Below, piece by piece: positions 46,740 to 57,051 of a stretch of DNA of 64,000 nucleotides (position 1 is the first letter of the stretch; each line of letters opens with the position of its first letter). The position numbers and the translations under genes were made by a program. Source of the DNA: Salaquimonas sp. Its GTDB lineage: Bacteria; Pseudomonadota; Alphaproteobacteria; Rhizobiales; Rhizobiaceae. Under the pieces are notes generated by a model. It ran no database searches. It had not been told where the DNA came from and was given only the letters and a program-made list of their open reading frames with translations. Location of the stretch: NCBI GenBank assembly GCA_028289365.1, contig JANQQM010000033.1, positions 92,398 through 156,397 on the forward strand, in the 5' to 3' direction.

Positions 46740-47585
46740 TTAGGTTTTCAGTATATTTTTGAGACTTTGCTTTGCAGAGCCGGGTCTTAACGGTTGTTGC
46801 TGGCTTTCGTGTGGTTTCCACCCAGTCATGTAAATCATGCTGACTGTTGCCCTTATCTTTCCATCCTCATCGCTGAAATTCTCCTGGTATTCCATTTCCA
46901 GATCTTCCATGAAATTGCGCGGAAGGGGAGGCCGTTCTCCGGCAAGAGAACAGGTTGCTGCCATTGATCGCAGTTCTTCAACCAGCGAACGTACATTGTC
47001 GTAGCGCAAGGTATATTCCTCGACATCGGTCACCGGCAGCGCAAAGTTCGCGCGTTGCAGGAGCGATCCCACCTGTTTGACTTCGGCGAAGGGATCTACC
47101 CGAATGGCTGCACCGCCGGTCATTTTGGATTCTACTACCAAGATCGACTGACGAAGTTCTTTGAGCGTGTCTTCCCCTGGAATTACCGCCATGAACAAGC
47201 CATCCGGGACCAGCAGGCTGGAAATCTGGCTCAATGTACCGGGAAGATCATTGCACCAATGAAGTCCAAATACCGAAATCGCCAAGTCTGCGCTTTCGCG
47301 TGGATGGCCCAGGGTGTCCCGGCCACCAATGCCGGTGTCATCCTGTAATCGGGTAATCGACAGATCAGGTCGATCCGTCTTCAGCAAGGTGGAAAGTTCA
47401 TTGGTTGTGCTGAACAGGTCAATCGCGGATTGAAACTCCCGATTTGTGACAGCAATTCTGCCGGCGATTTCCTCTGCTGCAATTTTTGCAAGGAATCCGG
47501 CATCCGGTGCACCAATCTTCTTTGCCCGGTCAATTCGAGACTTCAACCTCGAATAATCAAACAATATGGGTGGCGACTGGTTCAT
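46740..47585 (-). CDS. methyltransferase-fold protein, BioC/NDUFAF5-like
   Basis: The protein has 281 residues. The order of blocks matches the NDUFAF5/BioC group: FDYSRLKSRIDRA near the start, SADLAISVFGLHWCNDLPGTL at motif-III position, LVPDGLFMAVIPGEDTLKELR, and a C-terminal VSMIYMTGWKPH. The glycine-rich SAM motif I is degraded (AIDLFSTTNEL where LDLGCGTG is usual). NDUFAF5 hydroxylates an arginine of a complex I subunit; whether this one does is unknown. It converges on the Flp pilin gene. Confidence 0.8.
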   Translation of the reverse strand: MNQSPPILFDYSRLKSRIDRAKKIGAPDAGFLAKIAAEEIAGRIAVTNREFQSAIDLFSTTNELSTLLKTDRPDLSITRLQDDTGIGGRDTLGHPRESADLAISVFGLHWCNDLPGTLSQISSLLVPDGLFMAVIPGEDTLKELRQSILVVESKMTGGAAIRVDPFAEVKQVGSLLQRANFALPVTDVEEYTLRYDNVRSLVEELRSMAATCSLAGERPPLPRNFMEDLEMEYQENFSDEDGKIRATVSMIYMTGWKPHESQQQPLRPGSAKQSLKNILKT

Positions 47586-47690
47586 CGTGCTCAGGTGATT
47601 GTTGGTGTCGGCAAAATACTGACGTCAAATTCGAGTGTAAGTCCAGTAGCCCGACATGAACATATGCGTTAGGTTGAAGTGGGGGTGCAT

Positions 47691-48455
47691 ATGAAAATAC
47701 TTCGGACGTTTCAAACCAAGTCGCTGCTTGGCAAGTCGATTTCGATGCCGCTGGACGTCTTTGTTCCGCCAGCCTGCCTGAATTGCGGCGCTTATACCGG
47801 CGAGCAGGGAACGCTTTGTTCCCGGTGCTGGTGCAAGATGCACTTCATTGAGCAACCTTACTGCGCAATCCTGGGAAGGCCGTTCGAATTTGATCACGGC
47901 GCCGGCAGCGTCAGCCCGGAAGCCATTGCTGATCCGCCACCTTTCGAACGCCTTCGTTCGGTTGCGGTTTACAACGATTTGGCACGCTCTCTGGTTTCTG
48001 GTCTGAAGTTTGGCGACCGGATAGAGCTTGCACCATGGATGGCGCGGTGGATGTCGGTAACAGGGCGTGAACTGATTGCGGATTGCGACCTGATTGTACC
48101 GGTACCGTTATATTGGCGCAGACTGTTTTTCCGGCGTTTCAATCAATCTGCCGAGCTGGCCCGGAACATCGGTAAGCTTTCAGGCAAGGCTCACATGCCG
48201 CTTGCCCTTGAGCGGCGAAAGAAAACGCGCCAACAGGTGGGGTTAAGTGTTACGGAACGGGTACGCAATGTTCAGGGCGCGTTTATAGTTCCAATCCATG
48301 CCAAACCGTTGATTGAAGGTCGGCGGGTCTTGCTGGTGGACGACGTGTATACGTCCGGTGCGACCGTGAAAGCCTGCACAAGGGCACTCAGGCGGGCGGG
48401 CGTAAGCGGGGTCGACGTGCTGACCTTTGCAAGCGTAACCGGCGACTATATATAA
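47691..48455 (+). CDS. comF: ComF family phosphoribosyltransferase-like protein
   Basis: The protein has about 254 residues. The N-terminal zinc-ribbon has PPACLNCGAYTG and LCSRCWCKM, and the C-terminal phosphoribosyltransferase fold has the PRPP loop VLLVDDVYTSGATVKAC. ComF-type proteins are linked to DNA uptake in some species, but most are unassigned. I start at the ATG at 47691; GTG codons at 47679 and 47685 are alternatives. It precedes grxC on the plus strand. Confidence 0.88.
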   Translation: MKILRTFQTKSLLGKSISMPLDVFVPPACLNCGAYTGEQGTLCSRCWCKMHFIEQPYCAILGRPFEFDHGAGSVSPEAIADPPPFERLRSVAVYNDLARSLVSGLKFGDRIELAPWMARWMSVTGRELIADCDLIVPVPLYWRRLFFRRFNQSAELARNIGKLSGKAHMPLALERRKKTRQQVGLSVTERVRNVQGAFIVPIHAKPLIEGRRVLLVDDVYTSGATVKACTRALRRAGVSGVDVLTFASVTGDYI

Positions 48456-48519
48456 ACAATTCAAGCAACGGAAAAAGCACAAGTTCGGAGATTCTCCGAC
48501 GAAGATACCCCGAGGTATT

Positions 48520-48789
48520 ATGGCAGAAGTTACAATCTATAGCCGTCGACTTTGTGGCTATTGCAATGCGGCCAAGCGGCTTCTTTCATCAAAGAATGTC
48601 GAATTTACCGAACATGACGCAACGTTCAATCCGGAACTTCGCGCAGAAATGATTGCGAAATCGATGGGGCGCACCACCTTTCCGCAGATATTCATCAATG
48701 GCGCGCTAATTGGTGGTTTTGACGAACTCAACGCACTTGAGAGAAGTGGAAGGCTTGATCCGCTTCTGCTGGAGGAAACAGCAGATTGA
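48520..48789 (+). CDS. grxC: glutaredoxin 3
   Basis: The protein has 89 residues. The dithiol active site CGYC is at residues 12-15, with RTTFPQIFINGALIGG carrying the cis-proline and GG glutathione contacts. It reduces disulfides with glutathione. The next gene starts at a TTG overlapping its stop, making a coupled unit with the nitrilase-family gene and DUF1178. Confidence 0.93.
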   Translation: MAEVTIYSRRLCGYCNAAKRLLSSKNVEFTEHDATFNPELRAEMIAKSMGRTTFPQIFINGALIGGFDELNALERSGRLDPLLLEETAD

Positions 48790-49682
48790 TTGCTGGAAAC
48801 AAAAAATCGTTTAACGCTGCCTGCATCCAGATGTGCTCCGGGGCGAATCAGGACCGGAATATTGAAGATTTGAGGGAATTCGTGAGCGAGGCTGCCTCGC
48901 TTGGCGCCGAATATGTGCAAACACCGGAGATGACCGGTCTTGTCCAGAAAAGCAAGAAAGCGCTGTTTTCCCAGGTCCAGCGGGACGAAAACAACCCGGT
49001 ATTTGCGGCAGCCAGCGAACTTGCCGGAGAGCTTGGTATATGGCTGCATATTGGTTCTACAGCGATTTTACTGGACGAAAACAGGGCTGCAAATCGAGCA
49101 GCCCTGTTTGCGCCTTCGGGAGAACGTGTGGCGATATATGACAAAGTCCATATGTTCGATGTTGATTTGGACAATGGCGAAAGCTGGCGAGAATCAGCGA
49201 TATACAAACCCGGAACGAAGGTCATCGTGACCGAAGGCGGGCTGGCAAATCTTGGATTGGCGATTTGTTATGATTTGCGGTTTCCCAGCCAATTCCGTCA
49301 GCAGGCAGAAAACGGCGCCAGCATGTTGACCTGCCCGTCCTGCTTTACCCGCCAAACGGGCGAGGCGCATTGGCATGTATTATTGAGATCGCGGGCAATC
49401 GAGAATGGCGCCTATATGGTTGCAGCTGCCCAGGGCGGAAAGCATGAAGACGGAAGAGAAAGCTACGGGCACTCGCTAATCATTGACCCATGGGGTAGGA
49501 TAGTCGCTGAGCTTGACCATGACGAGCCGGGCATAGTATTGGCGCTGATCGAACCGGAACGCGCGCAAATTGCGCGCCGTAAAATACCCGCTCTGCGCTG
49601 CCAATCTGCCGACGAGCTGGAGATAATCAAGATGCAGTCTGATGTGACGTCTACTGGCGATATTGCCAAGGAACTTTCATGA
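48786..49682 (+). CDS. carbon-nitrogen hydrolase (Nit/omega-amidase type)
   Basis: The protein has 298 residues. The Glu-Lys-Cys triad is visible in QTPEMTG, YDKVHMFDVD and LGLAICYDLRFP. The subgroup resembles Nit1/Nit2-type deaminated-glutathione amidase or omega-amidase. The TTG start at 48786 overlaps the grxC stop; alternative internal starts are less fitting. Its own stop overlaps the DUF1178 ATG. Linkage to a glutaredoxin fits removal of damaged glutathione, which is inference. Confidence 0.88.
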   Translation: MIAGNKKSFNAACIQMCSGANQDRNIEDLREFVSEAASLGAEYVQTPEMTGLVQKSKKALFSQVQRDENNPVFAAASELAGELGIWLHIGSTAILLDENRAANRAALFAPSGERVAIYDKVHMFDVDLDNGESWRESAIYKPGTKVIVTEGGLANLGLAICYDLRFPSQFRQQAENGASMLTCPSCFTRQTGEAHWHVLLRSRAIENGAYMVAAAQGGKHEDGRESYGHSLIIDPWGRIVAELDHDEPGIVLALIEPERAQIARRKIPALRCQSADELEIIKMQSDVTSTGDIAKELS

Positions 49683-50149
49683 TCAGCTTTTCCCTCCATT
49701 GCGCGAAAGGACACGAATTTGAGGCGTGGTTTTCGTCTGGTGATGATTTTGATCGTCAAAAGGAGAAAGGCCTTCTTTCATGCCCGATTTGCGGCGATGA
49801 CGATGTGAACAAGTCTCTCATGGCGCCGAACATATCGAGCTCAAAAGCGGATGTTGCTCCACCTACTCCAGCTGAAACCAACAGCTCCGACGAAAAGACC
49901 ACCCATCTGGCGGGTGTCAGCGAGGCTCAAAAAAAACTGCTGCCCGCCCTTCGTGAACTCCGCAGCAAGCTTCTGGAGAACGCCGAAAATGTGGGCGACA
50001 AATTTGGTGAGGAAGCGCGCAAGATACATTATGGCGAGGCGGATGCGCGCAGCATTTATGGAAAAACCGATGCCGAGGACGCTGCGAAGCTGGTCGAGGA
50101 GGGCATCGAATTCGTGCCCATTCCCGAGCTTCCCGACGACAAGAACTGA
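49679..50149 (+). CDS. DUF1178 family protein
   Basis: The protein has 156 residues. It starts MISFSLHCAKGHEFEAWF and has CPICGDDDV, a zinc-ribbon-like module (Cys8 with His11, and a CPIC pair near residue 36). A variable linker and a conserved helical part ARKIHYGEADARSIYG follow. The family is widespread in alphaproteobacteria and has no known function. The ATGA overlap puts it in the grxC-nitrilase unit. Confidence 0.88.
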   Translation: MISFSLHCAKGHEFEAWFSSGDDFDRQKEKGLLSCPICGDDDVNKSLMAPNISSSKADVAPPTPAETNSSDEKTTHLAGVSEAQKKLLPALRELRSKLLENAENVGDKFGEEARKIHYGEADARSIYGKTDAEDAAKLVEEGIEFVPIPELPDDKN

Positions 50150-50181
50150 TCTCAACCTGTCCACGGAAACAGCCAGCGAGC

Positions 50182-50928
50182 TCAGGAATCCTTTCTGGCC
50201 AGCATCATGTAATTGACGTCCATATCTCGGGAGAGATTCCAGCGATCCTGGATGGGATTGTAAAAAACACCGGTGCTGTCGATGACCGTCATGTTGCTTT
50301 TGGCAAGTGGCTGGTAAAGTTCTTCTGGTGTTACCAGTTTCTCGTATTGGTGGGTCCCACGCGGTAGCCAGCGTAGTATCTGTTCAGCTGCGACGATCGC
50401 CAGGCCCCAGGCCTTCAAGGTCCTGTTGATGGTCGCGATAAACATGAGACCGCCCGGACGAACCATGCCTGCACATTCTGTGATGAAGAGGTCCACATTG
50501 GCTACGTGTTCGACGACTTCCATGTTGAGAACCACATCGAATGTCTCGCCCTGGGCCCGTAACTCTTCCGCGGTGACAGGGCGGTAGTCGATATCCAGAC
50601 CACTCTGCCTCGCGTGAATGGATGCAATTTCGACATTTGTCGTCGAGGGGTCTGCGCCGACTACCTCCGCACCCAGCCGGGCCATAGGTTCTGAGAGCAA
50701 CCCCCCACCACAGCCAATGTCAAGAAATCGCAATCCCTTGAAAGCCTGGGTGTCATTGAAATCCCGTTCAAATTGGGAACAGACCTGCCTCTTGATATAT
50801 TCCAGGCGTACCGGATTGAATTTGTGCAGCGGTTTAAATTTACCTGTCGGGTCCCACCATTCGGCCGCCATGGCCGAAAATCGCTCCACCTCGGCAGCAT
50901 CAATTGTCGTATCTTCAGGGATGCTCAT
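50182..50928 (-). CDS. ubiG: ubiquinone biosynthesis O-methyltransferase UbiG
   Basis: The protein has 248 residues. The SAM motif [17 protein letters not shown] lies near residue 65 and [20 protein letters not shown] near residue 21 is the UbiG signature. [15 protein letters not shown] follows. It performs both O-methylations of ubiquinone synthesis. It is divergent from lysC. Confidence 0.95.
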   Translation of the reverse strand: MSIPEDTTIDAAEVERFSAMAAEWWDPTGKFKPLHKFNPVRLEYIKRQVCSQFERDFNDTQAFKGLRFLDIGCGGGLLSEPMARLGAEVVGADPSTTNVEIASIHARQSGLDIDYRPVTAEELRAQGETFDVVLNMEVVEHVANVDLFITECAGMVRPGGLMFIATINRTLKAWGLAIVAAEQILRWLPRGTHQYEKLVTPEELYQPLAKSNMTVIDSTGVFYNPIQDRWNLSRDMDVNYMMLARKDS

Positions 50929-51123
50929 AATGCGCTCCTGTGATTATTGGTTTCCTAGCTCGTGCAGGAACGACAAACTGTCAAGGTCTGGCGAATGCAT
51001 TTTGTACCTGATCTTCGGTTTCGCCAGCTTGCGAATGGCAACCTATTTCGGTATTGGTCCACCACTCGCTCCGGGCTTCCGGGGCGATTTTGTTTAACTA
51101 AATCCATGAAGGAAGCGAACGTC

Positions 51124-52368
51124 GTGGCGCGCATCGTCATGAAATTTGGCGGAACATCCGTTGCGGATATCGAAAAAATTCGCAATGTCGCGCGCCATGT
51201 AAAGCGAGAGAGCGAAGCTGGAAACCAGGTCGCTGTCATCGTATCGGCAATGGCTGGCCGTACGAATGAGCTTGTTGCGTGGACACGTGAAGCAGCGCCC
51301 ATGCATGACGCACGTGAATATGACACGGTGGTAGCAGCAGGCGAACAGGTTACAGCCGGGCTTCTCGCCATATGCCTTCAGGATATGGGAGTGGATGCGC
51401 GGTCCTGGATGGGATGGCAAATTCCCGTGCAAACAAACAATGCCCATGGTGCAGCCCGCATCGAGAACATAGATTCAGAACTGCTGGGCGAGCGACTATC
51501 CGGAGGTCAGGTTGCCGTTATCGCAGGATTTCAGGGAATAGGGCCGGACAACCGGATTGCCACATTGGGAAGAGGCGGTTCGGACACGAGTGCGGTCGCA
51601 GTTGCTGCAGCGCTAAGTGCCGATCGGTGTGATATCTATACGGATGTGGATGGTGTTTACACCACAGATCCACGCATTGAGCCGAAAGCAAGGCGGCTGG
51701 ACCGGATTTCATTTGAAGAAATGATCGAGATGGCTTCGCTTGGCGCTAAAGTGCTTCAGGTGCGCTCGGTCGAACTTGCCATGGTTCACGGTGTCAGAGT
51801 GTTTGTGAGGTCAAGTTTTGAAAATCCCGAAGCTGTCGATTCGGACGGCTCCAATGGTACGCTGATTTGCGATGAGGAAGATATCGTGGAAAAACATGTC
51901 GTAACTGGAATTGCCTATGCCCGGGATGAAGCGCAGATATCATTGCGTCGGGTTCCGGATAAGCCGGGAGTGTCGGCAGCAATTTTTGGCCCGCTGGCCG
52001 ATGCTCATGTCAATGTCGACATGATCGTGCAATCGGTGTCCGAAGACGGGTCACGTACGGATATGACCTTTACGGTGCCCGATGGGGACCTTGACCGCGC
52101 GTTGGATGTGCTTGAGAAAAATCGCGATCCGATCGGCTTTGAAGTCATTCAGAGCGACAAGGGGATGGTAAAGGTATCGGTCATTGGTATCGGAATGCGC
52201 AGTCATGCCGGTGTTGCGGCGACAGCATTTTCTGCGTTGGCCGAAAAGGGAATAAATATTCGTGCAATTACCACTTCAGAAATCAAATTTTCTGTCCTGA
52301 TCGATTCAGATTATGCTGAACTGGCGGTGCGTACGCTACACACAGTATATGGACTGGATGCCGCCTGA
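51124..52368 (+). CDS. lysC: aspartate kinase
   Basis: The protein has 414 residues. The kinase domain starts VMKFGGTSVADIEKI, with GRGGSDTSAVAVAAAL and TDVDGVYTTDPRI. Two ACT domains near the C-terminus (ARDEAQISLRRVPDKPGV, VIGIGMRSHAGVAATAF) provide feedback control by lysine/threonine. I start at the GTG at 51124, which has AAGGAA 9 bases upstream and gives the family N-terminus; a longer frame opens at 50962. ptsP follows. Confidence 0.95.
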   Translation: MARIVMKFGGTSVADIEKIRNVARHVKRESEAGNQVAVIVSAMAGRTNELVAWTREAAPMHDAREYDTVVAAGEQVTAGLLAICLQDMGVDARSWMGWQIPVQTNNAHGAARIENIDSELLGERLSGGQVAVIAGFQGIGPDNRIATLGRGGSDTSAVAVAAALSADRCDIYTDVDGVYTTDPRIEPKARRLDRISFEEMIEMASLGAKVLQVRSVELAMVHGVRVFVRSSFENPEAVDSDGSNGTLICDEEDIVEKHVVTGIAYARDEAQISLRRVPDKPGVSAAIFGPLADAHVNVDMIVQSVSEDGSRTDMTFTVPDGDLDRALDVLEKNRDPIGFEVIQSDKGMVKVSVIGIGMRSHAGVAATAFSALAEKGINIRAITTSEIKFSVLIDSDYAELAVRTLHTVYGLDAA

Positions 52369-52459
52369 CGGCGGCATGATTTTTTGAAATTGTCGGGCGA
52401 GCAAGAGCTTACCCTGTCGATCGGTTTTCGGAAGCAAGTCCGAGCAAGGATCAGCTAGT

Positions 52460-54727
52460 ATGAGAAGTGCAGTATCAGGCCCACGTGTACTCCTGAAACG
52501 CCTCCGCGAAGTGATGGCGGAATCATTGGGTGCACAGGAACGCCTGGACAAGATCGTGACGGATATTGCTGCCAATATGGTGGCAGAAGTCTGCTCGGTC
52601 TATGTTCTGCGCGCTGATAATGTCCTTGAGTTGTTTGCGACAGAGGGTCTTAATCCCAGCGCCGTCCACGAAGCGTCGCTACGTGTAGGGCAGGGCCTGG
52701 TCGGAACGATTGCCTCTACTGCCAGACCGCTTAACCTGGAGGAGGCGCAAAGCCATCCGGCCTTTGCGTATCTGCCTGAAACAGGCGAAGAAATATTCAA
52801 CTCCTTTCTGGGTGTTCCAATTCTTCGTTCCGGCCGGTCGCTTGGCGTGCTCGTTGTCCAGAACAAGTCGAAGCGCGCCTACCGCGATGATGAAGTCGAA
52901 GCTCTGGAAACTGTGGCCATGGTGTTGGCCGAGCTGATTGCCGCAGGGGAGCTTGAGGGCCTCAACCGGCAAGGGACCGGGCTCGATTTGTCCCGACCCG
53001 TACAACTGAATGGTGATTCACTGACCGAAGGACTGGGTCTTGGCTATGTCGTTCTGCATGAGCCGCGTGTCGTCGTCACCAATCTGTTCAATGAAGATGC
53101 AGATGTTGAAATTGATGCGCTTCGCTCAGCGCTCAAGCGTTTGCGGATCTCAATTGATGATCTGCTGGAGCGGGGTGATGTGGCGACAGATGGCGAACAT
53201 CGCGAAGTGCTCGAGGCCTACCGCATGTTCGCAAATGATCGTGGTTGGGTACGCCGGATGGAGGAGGCAATCATCAATGGGCTGACTGCTGAAGCTGCAG
53301 TCGAGAAGGTGCAAAGTGACAACCGCGCCCGCATGATGCGCCAGCAGGATCCCTATCTTCGAGAACGCCTGCATGATTTCGATGATCTGGCCTATCGTTT
53401 GCTGAGGGAATTGGTCGGGAAACCTCATGGGCCGATTGCCGAAGAAATTCCAGGCGATTGTATTGTTGTCGCGCGAAACATGGGTGCAGCTGAACTGCTC
53501 GACTACAGCAGCGAAAATCTGCGCGGATTGGTGCTTGAGGAAGGAACGCCGACGAGCCATGTGGTGATAGTTGCACGGGCGCTTGGCATTCCGGTCGTGG
53601 GTCAGGTAGGCAACATCATTTCCCAGGCCGATATTGGAAACGCGATTATTGTTGATGGCGATGACGGCATTGTTCATCTGCGACCGGCTGCCGATGTCGA
53701 GACCGCCTATGCCGAAAAGGTACGATTCCGTGCCAGGCGACAGGCAGAGTTTGATGAATTGCGGGAATTGCCGGCGCGGACGATTGACGACCAGGATGTG
53801 GAACTATCCATCAATGCCGGCCTGGCGATGGATCTGCCGCAATTGGAGCAATCAGGCGCAGACGGTATCGGACTATTCCGGACAGAATTGCAGTTCATGG
53901 TTGCTTCGCACTTTCCGCGACCGGGGGAACAGGAAGAGCTATATCGCGAAATAATCGACACGGCCGGGCACCGACCTGTGACTTTCAGAACGCTGGATAT
54001 TGGCGGCGACAAGGTCTTGCCCTATGGCCAGGCAATCTACGAGGAAAACCCTGCGCTGGGGTGGCGGGCCATTCGGTTGTCGATTGATCGTCCCGGACTG
54101 ATCAGAATGCAAATCCGTTCATTGATGAAGGCTGCAGCCGGGCGCAATCTGCGGGTCATGCTACCCATGGTGACCGAAGTACGGGAAGCGCTTGTTGTCC
54201 GGCGGATAATTGACCGCGAAGTAGGGATACTGACCAAGTTCGGTTATCAGCTGCCCAAGACATTAAAACTGGGCGCAATGATAGAGGTGCCGTCCCTGAT
54301 GTGGCAACTGGATGAGCTATTCGCAGTCGTGGATTTTGTTTCGGTTGGATCCAACGATCTCTTTCAATTCGTGATGGCGAGCGACCGTGGCAATCCTCGG
54401 ATCGCCAGCCGGTTTGATCCGCTTAGCCGGGCATTTTTGCGACTGCTGCACAAAATCATCCAAAAGGCCGAGGAGCACGACAAACCTGTTACGCTTTGCG
54501 GTGAGATGGCTGGCCGACCCTTGGCGGCGATGGCGCTGATCGGGCTTGGTTATCGTTCGCTTTCGATGGCACCTTCTTCCGTTGGTCCGGTCAAGGCGAT
54601 GGTACGTGCGCTCGACGTCCGGAAGTTGTCAAAGGTATTTCTCGTTGAATTGGCAAAACCCGCAGGTGACCAGACCATGCGCGAAATTTTAGCCGATTTC
54701 GCTGATCAGCACGGCATCCCATGTTGA
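52460..54727 (+). CDS. ptsP: PTS-Ntr enzyme I (phosphoenolpyruvate-protein phosphotransferase) PtsP
   Basis: The protein has 755 residues. An N-terminal GAF domain spans about 25-160, then the enzyme I fold with phospho-His in GTPTSHVVIVARALG, the PEP-binding GADGIGLFRTELQFM and LCGEMAGRPL. It starts the nitrogen PTS phosphorelay to NPr and EIIA-Ntr, the GAF domain sensing nitrogen metabolites such as glutamine. It follows lysC, a common alphaproteobacterial order. Confidence 0.95.
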   Translation: MRSAVSGPRVLLKRLREVMAESLGAQERLDKIVTDIAANMVAEVCSVYVLRADNVLELFATEGLNPSAVHEASLRVGQGLVGTIASTARPLNLEEAQSHPAFAYLPETGEEIFNSFLGVPILRSGRSLGVLVVQNKSKRAYRDDEVEALETVAMVLAELIAAGELEGLNRQGTGLDLSRPVQLNGDSLTEGLGLGYVVLHEPRVVVTNLFNEDADVEIDALRSALKRLRISIDDLLERGDVATDGEHREVLEAYRMFANDRGWVRRMEEAIINGLTAEAAVEKVQSDNRARMMRQQDPYLRERLHDFDDLAYRLLRELVGKPHGPIAEEIPGDCIVVARNMGAAELLDYSSENLRGLVLEEGTPTSHVVIVARALGIPVVGQVGNIISQADIGNAIIVDGDDGIVHLRPAADVETAYAEKVRFRARRQAEFDELRELPARTIDDQDVELSINAGLAMDLPQLEQSGADGIGLFRTELQFMVASHFPRPGEQEELYREIIDTAGHRPVTFRTLDIGGDKVLPYGQAIYEENPALGWRAIRLSIDRPGLIRMQIRSLMKAAAGRNLRVMLPMVTEVREALVVRRIIDREVGILTKFGYQLPKTLKLGAMIEVPSLMWQLDELFAVVDFVSVGSNDLFQFVMASDRGNPRIASRFDPLSRAFLRLLHKIIQKAEEHDKPVTLCGEMAGRPLAAMALIGLGYRSLSMAPSSVGPVKAMVRALDVRKLSKVFLVELAKPAGDQTMREILADFADQHGIPC

Positions 54728-54813
54728 GTGCGACAAGACATGAGATCACCATTTCAGTGATCGGGTCGGTGCGGCGATTGACCGGTATGCAGTAATTTTG
54801 GAATCCTAGTCAA

Positions 54814-55890
54814 ATGCTGACACAAGAAAAACTGGATCAGATCTTGAACAGGCATTCTGCCTTAGAGCAGGCGATGGCTGCAAATCCTGATCCCGAAGAA
54901 TATGTCAAACTGGCCTCGGAATATGCCGAATTGGGAAATGTTGTTTCCAAGATCAAGGAATTGCGTGATCTTGAGAAGTCGTTGTCCGGATTGGAAGAAT
55001 TGTTGGAGGATCCCGATACAGAAGAAGAGATGCGGGAGCTTGCGCAGATTGAACAACCGGAGATCAAACAAAACATCGAGGAATTGACCCGAGGCATCCA
55101 ACTCGTTTTGCTGCCGCGTGACAAGGCCGACGACAAAGGTGCGATTTTGGAAGTTCGTGCCGGGACCGGCGGCTCGGAGGCGGCGCTTTTTGCCGGCGAT
55201 CTGTTTCGTATGTATGAGCGGCATGCCAGCGACCATGGCTGGAAGGTAGAGGTATTGTCCGCCAGTGAGGGAGATGTCGGAGGCTTCAAGGAAATCGTCG
55301 CAATGATTTCAGGACGTGGCGTGTTTGCCAGGCTGAAATTCGAATCTGGCGTGCATCGCGTACAGCGTGTCCCGGAAACGGAAGGTGGTGGCAGGATCCA
55401 TACGTCGGCCGCGACTGTCGCTGTGCTGCCGGAAGCTGAAGATATTGATGTCGAAATTCGCAATGAGGATATTCGCATTGACACCATGCGTGCCTCTGGT
55501 GCTGGCGGGCAACATGTCAACACGACCGATTCCGCGGTACGCATTACGCATCTTCCGACCGGTGTTGTTGTAACCTCGTCAGAGAAGTCGCAACACCAAA
55601 ACCGAGCGAATGCGATGAAGACCCTGCGTGCAAGGCTGTTTGATATCGAACGTCAAAAGGCGGAAGAAGAACGTGCGAGCGATCGCAGAGGTCAGGTAGG
55701 CTCCGGCGATCGATCGGAACGGATACGAACGTATAATTATCCACAGGGTAGAATTACCGACCACCGGATAAACATGACGCTTTATAAACTTGACCGGATT
55801 ATTGCGGGTGAAGGTCTGGATGAACTAATCGATGCCCTGGTGGCAGATTATCAGGCGAGCCAATTGGCAGCGCTGGATGAAGAGGAATGA
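54814..55890 (+). CDS. prfA: peptide chain release factor 1
   Basis: The protein has 358 residues. The GGQ motif is in [17 protein letters not shown], and [19 protein letters not shown] is typical. It terminates translation at UAA and UAG. Its stop overlaps the prmC ATG, the usual arrangement with the enzyme that methylates the GGQ glutamine. Confidence 0.97.
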   Translation: MLTQEKLDQILNRHSALEQAMAANPDPEEYVKLASEYAELGNVVSKIKELRDLEKSLSGLEELLEDPDTEEEMRELAQIEQPEIKQNIEELTRGIQLVLLPRDKADDKGAILEVRAGTGGSEAALFAGDLFRMYERHASDHGWKVEVLSASEGDVGGFKEIVAMISGRGVFARLKFESGVHRVQRVPETEGGGRIHTSAATVAVLPEAEDIDVEIRNEDIRIDTMRASGAGGQHVNTTDSAVRITHLPTGVVVTSSEKSQHQNRANAMKTLRARLFDIERQKAEEERASDRRGQVGSGDRSERIRTYNYPQGRITDHRINMTLYKLDRIIAGEGLDELIDALVADYQASQLAALDEEE

Positions 55891-56840
55891 CAGGTCGAAC
55901 CGTTCAGCAGCAACTTAAAGAGACGTCCGAGCTCTTTCTGCAAAGTGGCATCAAGGATGCAAAGATGGATGCCCGCTTGTTGCTTCAGCATGTGATGGAA
56001 TGCAGCTACAGCGATTTGATTTCCAGAAGTTCAGATATGCTGCCAACTGCGTTAGTGGAAGCTCATTTGAAGCTTGTCGGAAGGCGAGTAGATGGCGAAC
56101 CGGTCTATCGCATAATCGGCCAGCGCGAGTTTCGCGGTAACGTATTTGAAGTCACGCCGGAGGTTCTTGATCCGCGCGCCGAGACAGAACTGCTGGTCGA
56201 GGAAGTCGTTTTGGATTTTGACAGCGCGGTGGAGCTGAGGTTTCTGGATGTGGGTACGGGAACCGGTGCTATCGGGATCTCACTGCTGAAATTGTTTCCG
56301 CTCAGTTCCTGCCTTGCCGTTGATGTAAGCGGTGCTGCCCTCAGTGTTGCAAATCGCAATGCCGAACAAATTGGTGTCTCGGCAAGATTCAGGACGGTGC
56401 AATCCAACTACTTTTCTGAGATCGATGGGATGTTTGATATCATTGTCGCAAATCCCCCTTATATTCGAAGCTCTGAAATTGAGACGCTGGATATTGAAGT
56501 CAAAATGCATGATCCCCAGATTGCACTTGATGGCGGGACAGACGGGCTTGATGCCTATCGGGCAATTTTCTCGCAAGCCAAAAGCCATCTAAAGGCCAAC
56601 GGCAAAGTCTATGTCGAGATTGGATTTGATCAGCTTGATTCGTGCAAAAGACTGGCTGTAGATTTTGGATGGGCCGTTTTGCGATCGAAGAATGATCTGG
56701 CTGGATTGCCAAGAATTCTGGTGCTTGAGAAAGCAGAAAATGAACTTAGGCAAGGCGACATTCACAATGTTCGCAGAAAAAGCTTGGAATCTGGCGTCGA
56801 AACAGATAGTTTCGATAATGTGCTGGGGCGGAGACTTTGA
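55887..56840 (+). CDS. prmC: release factor glutamine methyltransferase PrmC
   Basis: The protein has 317 residues. SAM motif [15 protein letters not shown] lies near residue 115 and [11 protein letters not shown] near residue 190, the glutamine-methyltransferase motif. It is about 30 residues longer than usual at the C-terminus because of a polar tail ending LGRRL. It methylates the GGQ glutamine of RF1/RF2. The four-base overlap with prfA couples their translation. Confidence 0.94.
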   Translation: MTGRTVQQQLKETSELFLQSGIKDAKMDARLLLQHVMECSYSDLISRSSDMLPTALVEAHLKLVGRRVDGEPVYRIIGQREFRGNVFEVTPEVLDPRAETELLVEEVVLDFDSAVELRFLDVGTGTGAIGISLLKLFPLSSCLAVDVSGAALSVANRNAEQIGVSARFRTVQSNYFSEIDGMFDIIVANPPYIRSSEIETLDIEVKMHDPQIALDGGTDGLDAYRAIFSQAKSHLKANGKVYVEIGFDQLDSCKRLAVDFGWAVLRSKNDLAGLPRILVLEKAENELRQGDIHNVRRKSLESGVETDSFDNVLGRRL

Positions 56841-56885
56841 GTCGCGCCTTTTGCATTAAAGTTCCCAGCGACATTCGATCATGTT

Positions 56886-56898
56886 CGGACATTGTCCG
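56886..56898. promoter_or_regulatory. CGGACA-T-TGTCCG palindrome in the prmC-DUF4167 gap
   Basis: Perfect 6-base arms flank one central base. The site also partly fits the alphaproteobacterial LexA direct repeat GTTC-N7-GTTC, read from 56883 with one mismatch (GTTC-N7-GTCC). Either reading is weak without more data. Confidence 0.25.
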
Positions 56899-57051
56899 CA
56901 TTCTGTTATGCCGGGGATATTGGGCAAAGAAGCTGATCGCAGGATAGATATTTAACGGGTCCGGTCAGGCGTCGTTTATGCGCGCCGTTTTCCGTGCAAT
57001 CCGATATGGCGAAATGATGCTCTTAAACACTGTCACTAGAACGAGAAATTT

